Source: Symbiodinium kawagutii
Lineage: Eukaryota; Sar; Dinophyceae; Suessiales; Symbiodiniaceae
Direction of reading: 5' to 3'
Assembly (NCBI GenBank): GCA_009767595.1
Contig: VSDK01017500.1
Location: 983,353 to 1,047,352, forward strand
DNA: 64,000 nucleotides
Made by a program: the position numbers and the translations under genes. Positions within the stretch are counted from its first letter, which is position 1. Each line of letters begins with the position of its first letter. The notes below the pieces were generated by a model. The model did no database searches. It saw nothing but the letters and a program-made list of their open reading frames with translations, and was not told the DNA's origin. This document shows, piece after piece, positions 20,283-29,531 of this stretch.

Positions 20283-23200
20283 CCATTGGCGATGACGGAG
20301 CATGCCGCTTGAGAACGCGACGTCATGCGCCCTCCTCTGTTCGATTTGCTGACCTGATTGAGGCCTACAGGTGTTGCGATCTTCCACAAGCTTCGCATCC
20401 CTGTGCAGCATGTCAGAGCAAATATGTTGGCTTCACCACTGATGAGTTGCGGCGGGACTATGTGCACTCCATTGAGGACGCCCATGATTATGTGTGCCCC
20501 GATGCTGCACTTCGACTTGCCTGGCACCTTCAGTGGAACATTCTTCACGATGACCAATCTGTTCCTCACCAAGATCTTCGAACTACCAACTTCACTTTCC
20601 TCCACACGGATTCGACTTCTGAGGAGCCGCTGACTATGTTTGCAGCGTTGAGCCCGTCGACAAATCTTTGTGGTTCACTACCCTACGTGCTACACCCTGA
20701 TGATGCTGAAGGCGATGGCGAGGACCGTTTCTCGCTGATGCAAGCACCAGTTCCTCGACAGATGCGCATGTCTCTTTTCATGAAGAGTTCACCTGGTACT
20801 ACAGCTACAGTTCGAGGTGTTGGTCGTGCAGAGTTTCTCTCTGATGTTGCTAGTGCCTTGGCCATCATCAGTGACGATATCGTCGCTATCCATGACATTG
20901 CTGTTCCCCTTCAGGGCATCAGTCCTGATGTGAAACCGGTCATTGTTGAGCGCTTTGGTGACGTTCCATGGGGATCCACCAACAAACTCGTCATTTGCGA
21001 CGTCATCATGTACCATCCAGGACCAGCAAGCCAGCCCTCTCCTACAACAACGGTGCGGAAAGTTTTGGCTGTTCGGCACATTCTGGATCGTGCTGAAGTC
21101 TTTTACCTTTGCCGAGTGGGACATTACTGTGCAGTCCATGACAACTCATGCTTGATCTACCACAATGATCGGCCCTGGTTGATACAGAGACCGGAGATGC
21201 ATGATGTGCAGCATGGGGATGTCTTTACCATCCATGTTCCACCTCAAGATGACCACACTGACACCTGTCGTGCAGTCTGCCAAATTGAAGACCAGGCTGC
21301 CAATCGTGATGGTGCCTACAGTGACATTGATACATTCATTGTTACGCCTGCTGAATCTAATGTCCCCGATGCGGATGAAGACAGTGAAGGCAGCCCATCA
21401 ATGACTGGTGTCACCGATTGCCCAGACTGTCGACAATTCGCAGTTTGGTTTATTGATCATGCTCATTTCCTTCGGTGTTCCCGCCCTCGGATTGTCCGCA
21501 TCTGTTCAAGGCAGAACACGTGGAGGGACCAACTCGCAGCCGTTTGGACTGATGTGATGACTCGGAATGCACCTTTCCGCATCTCCCTGGTTCATCCTCA
21601 ACCAGCTTCACTCGACTTCGTTGCTGATGGATACCACCCTGACCTTCTTCATGTGGTGGTTGAGCAGCATCTGCAGCTGGCCCGGACTGCGCTTTTGATT
21701 GCTTTTCCAGGGGCTCTACGTGATGATGTCAACGATCACATCATGGCCTTCTCCACTATGTCTATGACGTGTGGACAATTGGCACTTCGACACTCTGGAT
21801 TGGATGGATGGTGTGCCAATCGACATTGTACAATCCATCATGGACCGCTCCAGCTTGATGATTTGCAGCTCACAACGCTGGCCTCAGCCTCCCTATTACA
21901 ACTGCGGTCATCCTTACCTGTGCGAGACGACCTACCTGATGCTTTGAGCATTCTTCAAATTGCACAGCAACGGAATCTTCCTTTTGGTACAGCATCTTTT
22001 GTCTTTCGGGACTCCTGTGGGCCCTCTTCGGAACCTTCAGAAGGTCTTGACCTTTCACCGCACTCTGACCGGGAAGCAGCCCAATGGCATCCTGATCACT
22101 TTGCCCAGCGTTCTGAGTTCCCTGCTCTCTCATCAGAGGATGAAGAGGAGGCTGAGCCTGACCCATTTGTGGATTTATTCCATCTTTGGAGGACGTCTGC
22201 CAGATTGAGACCTGCAGATGAGATACGAGGTGCCCATTTCCGCACATACTTTCTCCATGGTGAACTTCAACGTCGTTGTGATGTACCTCGTACAGTTCAT
22301 CTTGGACCTGATCACCTCAATTGGTTTGTTCGGCTTCGTGAGGCTTGGAACGATATGGTTGACATCATGGAGGACATCCAATTTTATGTTGTTAAACCCA
22401 ACCCTCCTCGCAATGAAGCTGATGACTCGGCGGGCTACATTCTTTTGGTGCAGAAGCCCTTTGAGGACTATGTTGCCACGCTCATCGCAGCCAAGGCCAT
22501 CGATGAAGCTTGGGTCCATTTTGCATTGTTTGCCCAGCCGACCCAAAATTGGTATTCTTTGGTGCTCCTTTCACAGCTTTCACCACTTTGCTTTCGTGGC
22601 CCTGCCCACTACCATTGTGAAGTTACCGCTGGAATTGGGGAGGTGTCTCGCACTTCACGTGTCAACTTGTATAATGGCATGGGTATTAGTGTCCGTGCTC
22701 ATCATGCACCTGCATCCTTCGCCAACGCAGACGCGGGCCCCACGGTGCAGGAGACTCCGGTTGTCGTGATTGCAGACCCCTCACCAGGGCTGATCGATGC
22801 CTTTTCGGACCTTTATCACAATGGGGTCCAGGAGTTTGATGCCGATAGTGTGCCCTTCCACACCTGGTACCTTCACCATGAAGTTTGGCTGCGCTGTGAA
22901 GTACCGAGATTGTTGGTGCTCAATCATGATGCATCTACTTGGGAGGACACCATCCGAGAATTGTGGCGTGATCGTGTTAATCCCAACGAACCTCTTCAGA
23001 TTTCCGTGATCGATCCACAGCCAGCATTTGAAGGTTCTATGCCGGCCACTGTCCATGTTCTCATCACGCAAGGTTACACGCCGCTTGACCCGAACTTTGG
23101 CATTTTGATCTCTATGCTTCAAGGATGGACGAGCTCCTTCTTTGCTGTCTCTGTGCCACCGAGGATTGTCCCAGGACGCCTTCTTTGGCATTGTGATCTT

Positions 23201-24010
23201 TTGGATGCTTGCGGCCCAGGACCCCGTGATCATACCTGCACCTTTTGGCGTGGACGGGAGCAGATTGAACCTTCGAGCTTCATTACTACGTATGAAGGAC
23301 TCCATCTTCATGTTCTCGCTGAACCGCCTCGACATGAACCTGATGAGTTACCTCTTCTACAACTCTCTGTTCGCAAACAGCAGACCGCTGTCCCTGACGT
23401 TCCACAGGACTCTGAGCGCCTAATAGTTCAGCAGGTGGCTCATACTGAACAGCCAGACTCCAGTGGACTTGATTGCGCCAGTGAGGGTACCTCACAGGAT
23501 AGCGCCTCTGTCCCTCACACCTTGAGTGTTTCCTTTGAAGGTGTCTTTTCTGCCTACTCCAAGTTTGACCTGCATTTGCTTTTGCCACAATATGATTTGC
23601 TTGACAGGTTCGCCACGCTGCTGCACCCAACTTCTTTTGCCTGGTTGCAACCATGGTGGACTCCAGGGATGCCTTTCACAGAGCTTCAGCTCTATGTGGA
23701 CGGGTCAGCCTGTAACCGTACTGGTCAAGCCGGCTTAGCTGTTGCTGCCTGGGTCTATTGGCAGGATGAATGGTTCTTCGCGGGAGCACTTTCTTCTACT
23801 CTCCCCGAAGGGACTTCTTCTTATGAGGCGGAACAGGCAGCTGCTCTGGTTGCTAGCAAGTTTGCCTTTGACATTCTCAAATTGGGACATGCACATCTAT
23901 TCCATCCTTCAGTTTGCTTTCTCTATGACAGCCTCACGGTAGGCCAACAACTACTGGGTCGCTGGACATGGATCTCATATCTATGGGCACAGTGGCCATC
24001 CGGGCAATGA
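20279..24010 (+). CDS. Retrotransposon polyprotein, N-terminal part: threefold repeat module and RNase H
   Basis: This frame takes over exactly where ORF1 stops and has no ATG there. It must be reached by a -1 frameshift or another route, or the junction is a lesion. Early sequence includes SSVRFADLIEAYRCC. A module occurs three times: YFIDH/YFLHG/YLHHE-type start, then RC-x-x-PR, then W-x(4-8)-W-x-D, then h-x-P-x-P. Positions are about 21435-21640, 22236-22440 and 22855-23070. The C-terminus is an RNase H fold: LYVDGSACNR (first Asp), SSYEAEQAA (Glu) and FLYDSLTVG (second Asp). The final His and Asp motif (GHSGHPGNELVD) lies in the next frame. The spacer before it is some 25-30 residues shorter than in typical RNases H, so a small deletion with frameshift is likely. 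Confidence 0.7.
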   Translation: MTIGDDGACRLRTRRHAPSSVRFADLIEAYRCCDLPQASHPCAACQSKYVGFTTDELRRDYVHSIEDAHDYVCPDAALRLAWHLQWNILHDDQSVPHQDLRTTNFTFLHTDSTSEEPLTMFAALSPSTNLCGSLPYVLHPDDAEGDGEDRFSLMQAPVPRQMRMSLFMKSSPGTTATVRGVGRAEFLSDVASALAIISDDIVAIHDIAVPLQGISPDVKPVIVERFGDVPWGSTNKLVICDVIMYHPGPASQPSPTTTVRKVLAVRHILDRAEVFYLCRVGHYCAVHDNSCLIYHNDRPWLIQRPEMHDVQHGDVFTIHVPPQDDHTDTCRAVCQIEDQAANRDGAYSDIDTFIVTPAESNVPDADEDSEGSPSMTGVTDCPDCRQFAVWFIDHAHFLRCSRPRIVRICSRQNTWRDQLAAVWTDVMTRNAPFRISLVHPQPASLDFVADGYHPDLLHVVVEQHLQLARTALLIAFPGALRDDVNDHIMAFSTMSMTCGQLALRHSGLDGWCANRHCTIHHGPLQLDDLQLTTLASASLLQLRSSLPVRDDLPDALSILQIAQQRNLPFGTASFVFRDSCGPSSEPSEGLDLSPHSDREAAQWHPDHFAQRSEFPALSSEDEEEAEPDPFVDLFHLWRTSARLRPADEIRGAHFRTYFLHGELQRRCDVPRTVHLGPDHLNWFVRLREAWNDMVDIMEDIQFYVVKPNPPRNEADDSAGYILLVQKPFEDYVATLIAAKAIDEAWVHFALFAQPTQNWYSLVLLSQLSPLCFRGPAHYHCEVTAGIGEVSRTSRVNLYNGMGISVRAHHAPASFANADAGPTVQETPVVVIADPSPGLIDAFSDLYHNGVQEFDADSVPFHTWYLHHEVWLRCEVPRLLVLNHDASTWEDTIRELWRDRVNPNEPLQISVIDPQPAFEGSMPATVHVLITQGYTPLDPNFGILISMLQGWTSSFFAVSVPPRIVPGRLLWHCDLLDACGPGPRDHTCTFWRGREQIEPSSFITTYEGLHLHVLAEPPRHEPDELPLLQLSVRKQQTAVPDVPQDSERLIVQQVAHTEQPDSSGLDCASEGTSQDSASVPHTLSVSFEGVFSAYSKFDLHLLLPQYDLLDRFATLLHPTSFAWLQPWWTPGMPFTELQLYVDGSACNRTGQAGLAVAAWVYWQDEWFFAGALSSTLPEGTSSYEAEQAAALVASKFAFDILKLGHAHLFHPSVCFLYDSLTVGQQLLGRWTWISYLWAQWPSGQ

Positions 24011-25910
24011 GTTGGTCGATACTTTAGCTTTTCAGGCTATGCAAGGCAATGCCCTCCATGACCTCCAGCCCTTCCTCAAGGACTGCAGTTCTAAGGAGGC
24101 CCAGCTGACGTGGCCCTGGTTTTGGATGCTTTTCCACAGTGACTACCCCATCAACTGGGACACTCAGCAGTTTGAGATTCCAACGTGTGCCAGTACACAA
24201 CCTGACCTGCAGATTTTCCCATCATCCCTATTGACGGCTGCTGCAAGGGAAGACCAGGTCTTTGACATTGAGATCAAGGCCTGTAGCTACAATGTTCTCT
24301 CGTTGAAGGAAAATCCACGAGGCGCTGCAACAGATCGCTCTGCTGTCGGTGTAGGGGGGCCCACTTCCAGAGAGCTTCTCCTCGCGCAGTTGGACTCTCT
24401 TGACATCACCATCGCAGGCTTCCAAGAGACACGCATCAAGAACACACATTGGTCTCATGACGAGAGATACTTTTTGTTCAAGGGGGCAGCCACCCAGCGA
24501 GGACAAGGTGGAGTTTTGGCTGCATTCTCCAGAACCCGGCCGTATGGTTTTCGGCGCCTCCATGATGAAGATCGCCTTGACATTCCATTGTTTTTTGCTT
24601 TGGAACACTTCGGCATCCTTCACTCGGATGCTCGTCTTCTCATCTTGAAGATCACAGCGCCTGGTCTGGCTTGCCTTGTTATAGTGGGTCATGCACCACA
24701 TTCAGGAGCCAGCCTTGCGGTGATTCAGGCTTGGTGGGATGATGTGAGGAGCCGGATTCCAGCCTCTCTTCGAACTTACCCGGTTGTTTTGCTGATTGAC
24801 GCCAACGCAAAGGTTGGAGGGGAGCTCAGTCAACATATAGGTGATCATGCCGCTGACCAGCCAGAAGAAAAAAGTGGCCCTTTTATGGAATTTCTGCGGG
24901 AGTTCAATCTATTTCTTCCGGCCACTTTCGCTGATTTCCATCATGGTGAAACAGCTACGTGGACCCATTCAGGCGGACGAAAGTCTCGCATCGACTTTGT
25001 TGCCCTTCCCCTCGAATGGCATTTGACACATTGTAGCTCTTGGGTTGACCATACAGTCGAGTTGGGCCATGAGATTGAAGACCATCGACCTACCTGTGTC
25101 TGGATTCGACGACCACACCTGCAATCGCTGCCCGTGCAGGCAACCCAAACTTCAAAATCTGTTCCTCGAGATCTTGCCTTTTTTGTTCCACCTGCGCCTG
25201 CTCCTTCTGAAGGTTGGCATGTGGACGTATCATCCCATGCGTGGAGATTAGACTGCCAACTTGTAGAACAGCTACGACGCTGCCCCAAGTTGCCTAGACG
25301 AGTCCCTCGCAAACCCAGTATGAGTGCAGCCACCTGGGACCTCGTTTGTGAGAAGCGAGCGCTACGTGTTCAATTACGTGCTCTACGTCAACAACATGAT
25401 CGTGTTCAACTGGCCGTTGCATTTCACCGATGGAAGGGCACGACTGTGTCTGCCATCCAGGAGATTGCTGCCAATTTGGACTCACTTTGTCGCTCACTTG
25501 CAACCACCCAGGAACACTTCAAGGAGGTCTCTCGGGCTGTGGTCAAGGCAGTCCGCTCTGATGATCAACTTTTCTACTCCTCTTTGCTTCGGGAAGGGGC
25601 TGAATTCTTGGAGCCTTCTCATGCCCGCAAGCTGTGGCAGATTCTCAGGAGGTCCCTGCCCAAACATCGTCAGCGAAAAGTACAGCCTCCACCACTTCAC
25701 AATGCAGTGTTTGAAGGACAATGGCAGCCTTACTTTGAGAAGCTCGAAGCTGGCCGCTCTTTGACCCCTGATGCTTTGCTGCAGCAATATCTTTCGCTCT
25801 GCCAGGAAGACTCTGCTGAAGATGTTGTCCTTCAGCTTGAAGAACTGCCCACGCTACAAGCTCTGGAAGATATGAGGTACAACCTGACCGGTCAACAGGT
25901 CTTGATATGA
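23976..25910 (+). CDS. Retrotransposon polyprotein, middle part: RNase H C-terminus and APE-type endonuclease
   Basis: Begins within RNase H (HIYGHSGHPGNELVDTLA). An endonuclease/exonuclease/phosphatase domain at about 24285-25110 follows, with all signature motifs: CSYNVLSL (Asn), FQETR (Glu), GHAPHSG, LIDANAKVGG (Asp-x-Asn), KSRIDFVAL and DHRPT (Asp-His). It would nick target DNA to prime reverse transcription. The final 260 residues are helical linker (LRALRQQHDRVQLAVAFHRW). The frame ends at TGA 25908-25910, right inside the RT motif that precedes the palm. The next frame resumes with TGLDMMPSSLF, so a 1-nt deletion near 25895 has split one protein. Confidence 0.8.
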   Translation, partial: HIYGHSGHPGNELVDTLAFQAMQGNALHDLQPFLKDCSSKEAQLTWPWFWMLFHSDYPINWDTQQFEIPTCASTQPDLQIFPSSLLTAAAREDQVFDIEIKACSYNVLSLKENPRGAATDRSAVGVGGPTSRELLLAQLDSLDITIAGFQETRIKNTHWSHDERYFLFKGAATQRGQGGVLAAFSRTRPYGFRRLHDEDRLDIPLFFALEHFGILHSDARLLILKITAPGLACLVIVGHAPHSGASLAVIQAWWDDVRSRIPASLRTYPVVLLIDANAKVGGELSQHIGDHAADQPEEKSGPFMEFLREFNLFLPATFADFHHGETATWTHSGGRKSRIDFVALPLEWHLTHCSSWVDHTVELGHEIEDHRPTCVWIRRPHLQSLPVQATQTSKSVPRDLAFFVPPAPAPSEGWHVDVSSHAWRLDCQLVEQLRRCPKLPRRVPRKPSMSAATWDLVCEKRALRVQLRALRQQHDRVQLAVAFHRWKGTTVSAIQEIAANLDSLCRSLATTQEHFKEVSRAVVKAVRSDDQLFYSSLLREGAEFLEPSHARKLWQILRRSLPKHRQRKVQPPPLHNAVFEGQWQPYFEKLEAGRSLTPDALLQQYLSLCQEDSAEDVVLQLEELPTLQALEDMRYNLTGQQVLI

Positions 25911-28348
25911 TGCCTTCGAGTCTATTTCGTGGTTGGGCCCCAGAACTTGCTGTTCTGCACTATCCCCTCATCTTGAAGGAGTTCTGTTGGGGAGTGGAAC
26001 CCCTCCAACACAAAGGCGGTCCTATGAGCCTGATACCCAAAAGACTCAATCCATCTGCCGTTCATCACCATCGGGGCATCATGCTCCTTGGTACTATGGC
26101 AAAACGGACACATGCGCTGCTGCGGCAACGCATTATGGCCCTCCTGCACTACCAACGTCTTCCTGGGCAAATCGGTGGCTTTGCCGCCCAATCGGTGCTC
26201 TTTGGCTCGCAAGCTCTGGCCACTATTGCCAGGATTGCTGATGCCCGGGGGCTCTCCAGCGGTTTCCTTTTTATTGATATCAAAAATGCCTTTCATCAGC
26301 TCATCCGCGAGTTCGTGGTTGGCATCCATGATCAGACAGCACTGGCTGAAGTTGTGCGGCATCTTGACCCTGAGTACCCGCCGGAGGACTTCCACCAACA
26401 CCTTCGAGCTTTGCCCTCCTTGCTTGAACGTTTGGGGGCACCTCTAGGTCTTCGACGGCTTCTACGAAACGTTCATACTTCCACCTGGTGCACTCTGGAC
26501 CGCCAACACCTTTTCCAAACTTGCAAGGGCACAAGACCAGGCAGCCCCATTGCAGATGCGGTCTGGCACGCCCTCACTCATGAGGTCATGCATTTGATTG
26601 TTGCCCGGCTGAAGGCCTGGCCAGCTTTCATGGAATTCTATGAGGAGCTTGCCATTGACCTTGTGACAGTCATTTGGGCAGATGACATTTCGATTCCCGT
26701 CTTTTCCAAAGATGGTCATTCATTGGTCGACATGATGCGGGAGGTGACGTGTTTGCTCGCAGAGGTCTTCTATGAGTTCGGCCTCCCCCTCAACACAGAC
26801 AAAGGGAAAACTAGTGCTGTGCTCACCTTTCAAGGTCGACACGCGCCCCAGTTGCGGCGGGATGTCCTTCTCGGAGCCTGCCCTGGTGTACAATGCAACC
26901 CGAGTAAGGGACCCTCTTTTTGGCTGCACTTTGTACCTCGGTACAAGCATTTGGGCACCATCTTCACCAGTGACCGATCCTACACCTGCGAAGTGGCCCA
27001 ACGTGTGGGAACAGCCTGCTCCGCCTTTGCGCAGCTGGCTCGCCCTATTCTTTGCAATCGGCATTTCCCCTTGCCCCTCCGCTTGCAGCTATTTCAGGCG
27101 TTGATTGCCACGAAGCTGTTTTTTGGTGTTGGTTCCTGGCCCCTGCTTCCTTCGAAGTTGCTGGACCGTTTACAGACTGTCTGGGTGAGTCTTCTTCGCC
27201 GAGTGCTTCGACTCCCCGCTCATACAAGCCATGTTACTTCAGCAGAAGTTCTTGTACGAGCCCAGGCCACCTCAGTGCGAGCCAAAATTGCTTTGGAGAG
27301 ATTGCGCTATGCTCAGAAGCTTTTTCAGCATGGCCCTGAGTTTCTTCAATGCCTTGTTCACCTTGAACAAGCTTCCACAACAGGCTCCTGGATGGAGGGT
27401 CTGATCCATGATCTCCAATGGCTATCTGAGCTTATTCCGGATGTACCGGCCAGCTCGACAGCAGACTTGACCGACCTTATCGATCGTTGGCAAGCTGATG
27501 CACGTCCCTCTTGGAGGTCTTTGCTGCGTCGAGCTTGGCGTCTTCATCTTATACAAGAAGAATACATGCTTCGAGTTCATCAATCTCATGAGGACATTTT
27601 TCGAGTGCTCCAACGTGGTGGTGCCAGCTTCACACCGGATCCCTTGGCTCGCCCTACAACCACGAAGGATTATCGATGTGAGTGTGGCAAGACCTTCTCT
27701 TCAGGACAGGGTTTGGCCTGTCATCGACGGCTGATCCACGGAGTTTTCGCCCCAGAACGTGCTTACACCAGCCGAGCTACTTGCCAACACTGCCTTCGAT
27801 TCTTTTGGACCACTCGCCGACTTCATCAACACTTATCGTATATACCTCGCTCGGGGCAACCTAACCCATGTTTCGCTGCCCTACAAGCCGCACAGGCGGA
27901 GGTGCCCTATGAAGCTGTTGGATTCCCCCCTGAGCTCAAGGGCCATTCCCGCTTTGATGCGCTCCAATGTGAAGGCCCTTCGGTTCCTCTGGTTCCATGG
28001 CAGCATCGGGAGATCGAAGAGGTGCAGCAGGCGATGCAACAGCTCGAGAGGGACCTTCTTTGTGAAGTACCTCCTGACCATGTTTCGCAGGGACTGGCCC
28101 TTGGTGACGCCCTTGCAGCCCTCACGTACAGTTGGGTTTCTGGCAGTCGCACCAACTTCGATTTCCGACAACGCCAATCTCTGCTTGGAGACGCTTGGAC
28201 TGGCTTTCTTGCTGAGTATGATGACTGCTTCCAAGACTGGATCGGGATGGTTTTTCTGGAATGGGGGCATCATTACTTGCCGGACATTGTCATGGAACTC
28301 CACGATGGTGAAGCTGAGCAAGTTATCCTCGACGAGTTACTTCTATGA
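25895..28348 (+). CDS. Retrotransposon polyprotein: reverse transcriptase and C2H2-like fingers
   Basis: RT of the non-LTR type. TGLDMMPSSLF opens the domain, followed by FCWGVEPLQHKGGPMSLIPK and HRGIMLLGTMAKR. Motif A is FLFIDIKNAFHQ (about 26265-26300), motif B GTRPGSPIADAVW (about 26530-26570) and motif C VIWADDISIPV (about 26668-26700), so all catalytic aspartates are present. A thumb-like helical region follows. At about 27668-27850 are two finger-like motifs, CECGKTFSSGQGLACHRRLIH and then CQHC-x-RF with HQH. Such fingers often bind nucleic acid in LINE C-termini. An ATG at 25907 overlaps the upstream stop as ATGA, but conserved RT sequence starts before it, so that ATG is probably not a true start. 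Confidence 0.85.
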   Translation, partial: TGLDMMPSSLFRGWAPELAVLHYPLILKEFCWGVEPLQHKGGPMSLIPKRLNPSAVHHHRGIMLLGTMAKRTHALLRQRIMALLHYQRLPGQIGGFAAQSVLFGSQALATIARIADARGLSSGFLFIDIKNAFHQLIREFVVGIHDQTALAEVVRHLDPEYPPEDFHQHLRALPSLLERLGAPLGLRRLLRNVHTSTWCTLDRQHLFQTCKGTRPGSPIADAVWHALTHEVMHLIVARLKAWPAFMEFYEELAIDLVTVIWADDISIPVFSKDGHSLVDMMREVTCLLAEVFYEFGLPLNTDKGKTSAVLTFQGRHAPQLRRDVLLGACPGVQCNPSKGPSFWLHFVPRYKHLGTIFTSDRSYTCEVAQRVGTACSAFAQLARPILCNRHFPLPLRLQLFQALIATKLFFGVGSWPLLPSKLLDRLQTVWVSLLRRVLRLPAHTSHVTSAEVLVRAQATSVRAKIALERLRYAQKLFQHGPEFLQCLVHLEQASTTGSWMEGLIHDLQWLSELIPDVPASSTADLTDLIDRWQADARPSWRSLLRRAWRLHLIQEEYMLRVHQSHEDIFRVLQRGGASFTPDPLARPTTTKDYRCECGKTFSSGQGLACHRRLIHGVFAPERAYTSRATCQHCLRFFWTTRRLHQHLSYIPRSGQPNPCFAALQAAQAEVPYEAVGFPPELKGHSRFDALQCEGPSVPLVPWQHREIEEVQQAMQQLERDLLCEVPPDHVSQGLALGDALAALTYSWVSGSRTNFDFRQRQSLLGDAWTGFLAEYDDCFQDWIGMVFLEWGHHYLPDIVMELHDGEAEQVILDELLL

Positions 28349-29531
28349 CATCGCGCAGAGCCTCCCTCGAGTCCATACCGAACAACGCTTGGGCCGCCTT
28401 CGAGCACGCCTTCGGCTCCTTCAAGAAGTACAAGTACCAGTTCCACATCGCCCTATCTATTGGGGACCGGCCAATGCGGCTGAACGTCCCCGCCATGTTT
28501 CAGTGGTTCCTCGGCTCCTGCGTGAACAGCAGCTATGGCAATCAGAGTTGCGGAAGGTTGTATGGAACGACCTCCCTGCTACTCAGCCCATTCCCCTCAT
28601 CAAGGTTGGGGATGGTGAGCCTGCCTTTTTGGTGCTACATTTATTTTCAGGCCGCCGCAGACTCGCTGATTTTCATGACCAGGTTCTACAGCTTGCCAAG
28701 CAATGGAGGCTTCCGGTCTGTGTTCTTTCTTTGGACACCGCCAATGCCCCTTACCTTGGTGACCTTCGAGCATCTTCGGTTACATGGCAGCGCCTTTTGG
28801 AACTCTATGATCAGAAGTTGACGGCAGGGACTTTGCTGGGCTCGCCATGCGAGACTTTCTCGCAAGCCAGGCATAATCCACCGCCCTCAGATTGCTCCGC
28901 TACCAGGAAGTGGCCACGTCCATTACGTGATGCTCTTCGCATCTTTGGGCTGGATGGGTTGACTATGAGAGAGTATCGGCAGGCCGCTCAAGGCCACGAT
29001 TTTGTTCTGCAAGGGCTACGAACTCTCGCTGCACATATCACTGGTGGTGGTATGTTCTGCAGCGAACACCCGGCGATTCCAGATGATCCGGCAAAGGCTT
29101 CTATCTGGACGATGGCCCTGACGCAGCTACTTCGTGCTCATCCCAGCTCCCAACTGCTGACCTTTGCACAGTACAGATGGGGAGCGGAGACGGTCAAACC
29201 GACCTGTCTCCTTACCCACAATGCACCTGATGCAAAACGCCACCTGTACAAGCACGCAGATTGGGACCTTCCTGTGCCGCAACGAGTCGCCATAGGCACC
29301 AATGAGCAGAACGTTTTCTGTACAGCTGCTCTGAAGGAGTACCCGCCACGCCTTAATGCAGGCCTGGCTGAGATTTACATCCAGCGCTTACGTCAAGCCT
29401 GGACTTCTGGTGACACAGTCACACACAACATACCAGCAGGCTCCGATTTGGCCCACTGGATTCAGGATGTAAAGCATGCAAACCTGCATCTCGGCCATTC
29501 ATGGCTGCCTGACTACCAGGGTGCCTCGTAG
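28341..29531 (+). CDS. Retrotransposon polyprotein C-terminus: cytosine-C5 methyltransferase-like domain
   Basis: The frame resumes at FYDIAQSLPRVHTEQ, one base shifted from the finger ORF, and runs to TAG at 29529-29531. From about 28625 the motif order matches C5-cytosine methyltransferases. LHLFSGRRRLADF resembles motif I (SAM loop) and SLDTANAPYLGDL motif II. GSPCETFSQAR corresponds to motif IV with the PC nucleophile, SEHPAIP sits where ENV is expected (motif VI), and QYRWGAETVKPTCLL resembles the QxRxR region (motif VIII). The glycine pattern of motif I is poor and a target-recognition domain is not obvious, so activity is unproven. Retrotransposon-borne DNA methyltransferases have been reported in dinoflagellates, which fits. 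Confidence 0.65.
   Translation, partial: FYDIAQSLPRVHTEQRLGRLRARLRLLQEVQVPVPHRPIYWGPANAAERPRHVSVVPRLLREQQLWQSELRKVVWNDLPATQPIPLIKVGDGEPAFLVLHLFSGRRRLADFHDQVLQLAKQWRLPVCVLSLDTANAPYLGDLRASSVTWQRLLELYDQKLTAGTLLGSPCETFSQARHNPPPSDCSATRKWPRPLRDALRIFGLDGLTMREYRQAAQGHDFVLQGLRTLAAHITGGGMFCSEHPAIPDDPAKASIWTMALTQLLRAHPSSQLLTFAQYRWGAETVKPTCLLTHNAPDAKRHLYKHADWDLPVPQRVAIGTNEQNVFCTAALKEYPPRLNAGLAEIYIQRLRQAWTSGDTVTHNIPAGSDLAHWIQDVKHANLHLGHSWLPDYQGAS

Noticed and set aside
25907-25910. ATGA overlap as translational coupling between two retrotransposon ORFs
   Set aside because: Conserved RT sequence (TGLD) lies upstream of that ATG in the second frame, so the two ORFs look like one protein split by a 1-nt change.
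19756-28321. Minus-strand open frames of 100-184 codons across the retrotransposon
   Set aside because: They are antisense shadows of strongly supported plus-strand coding sequence and show no domains.
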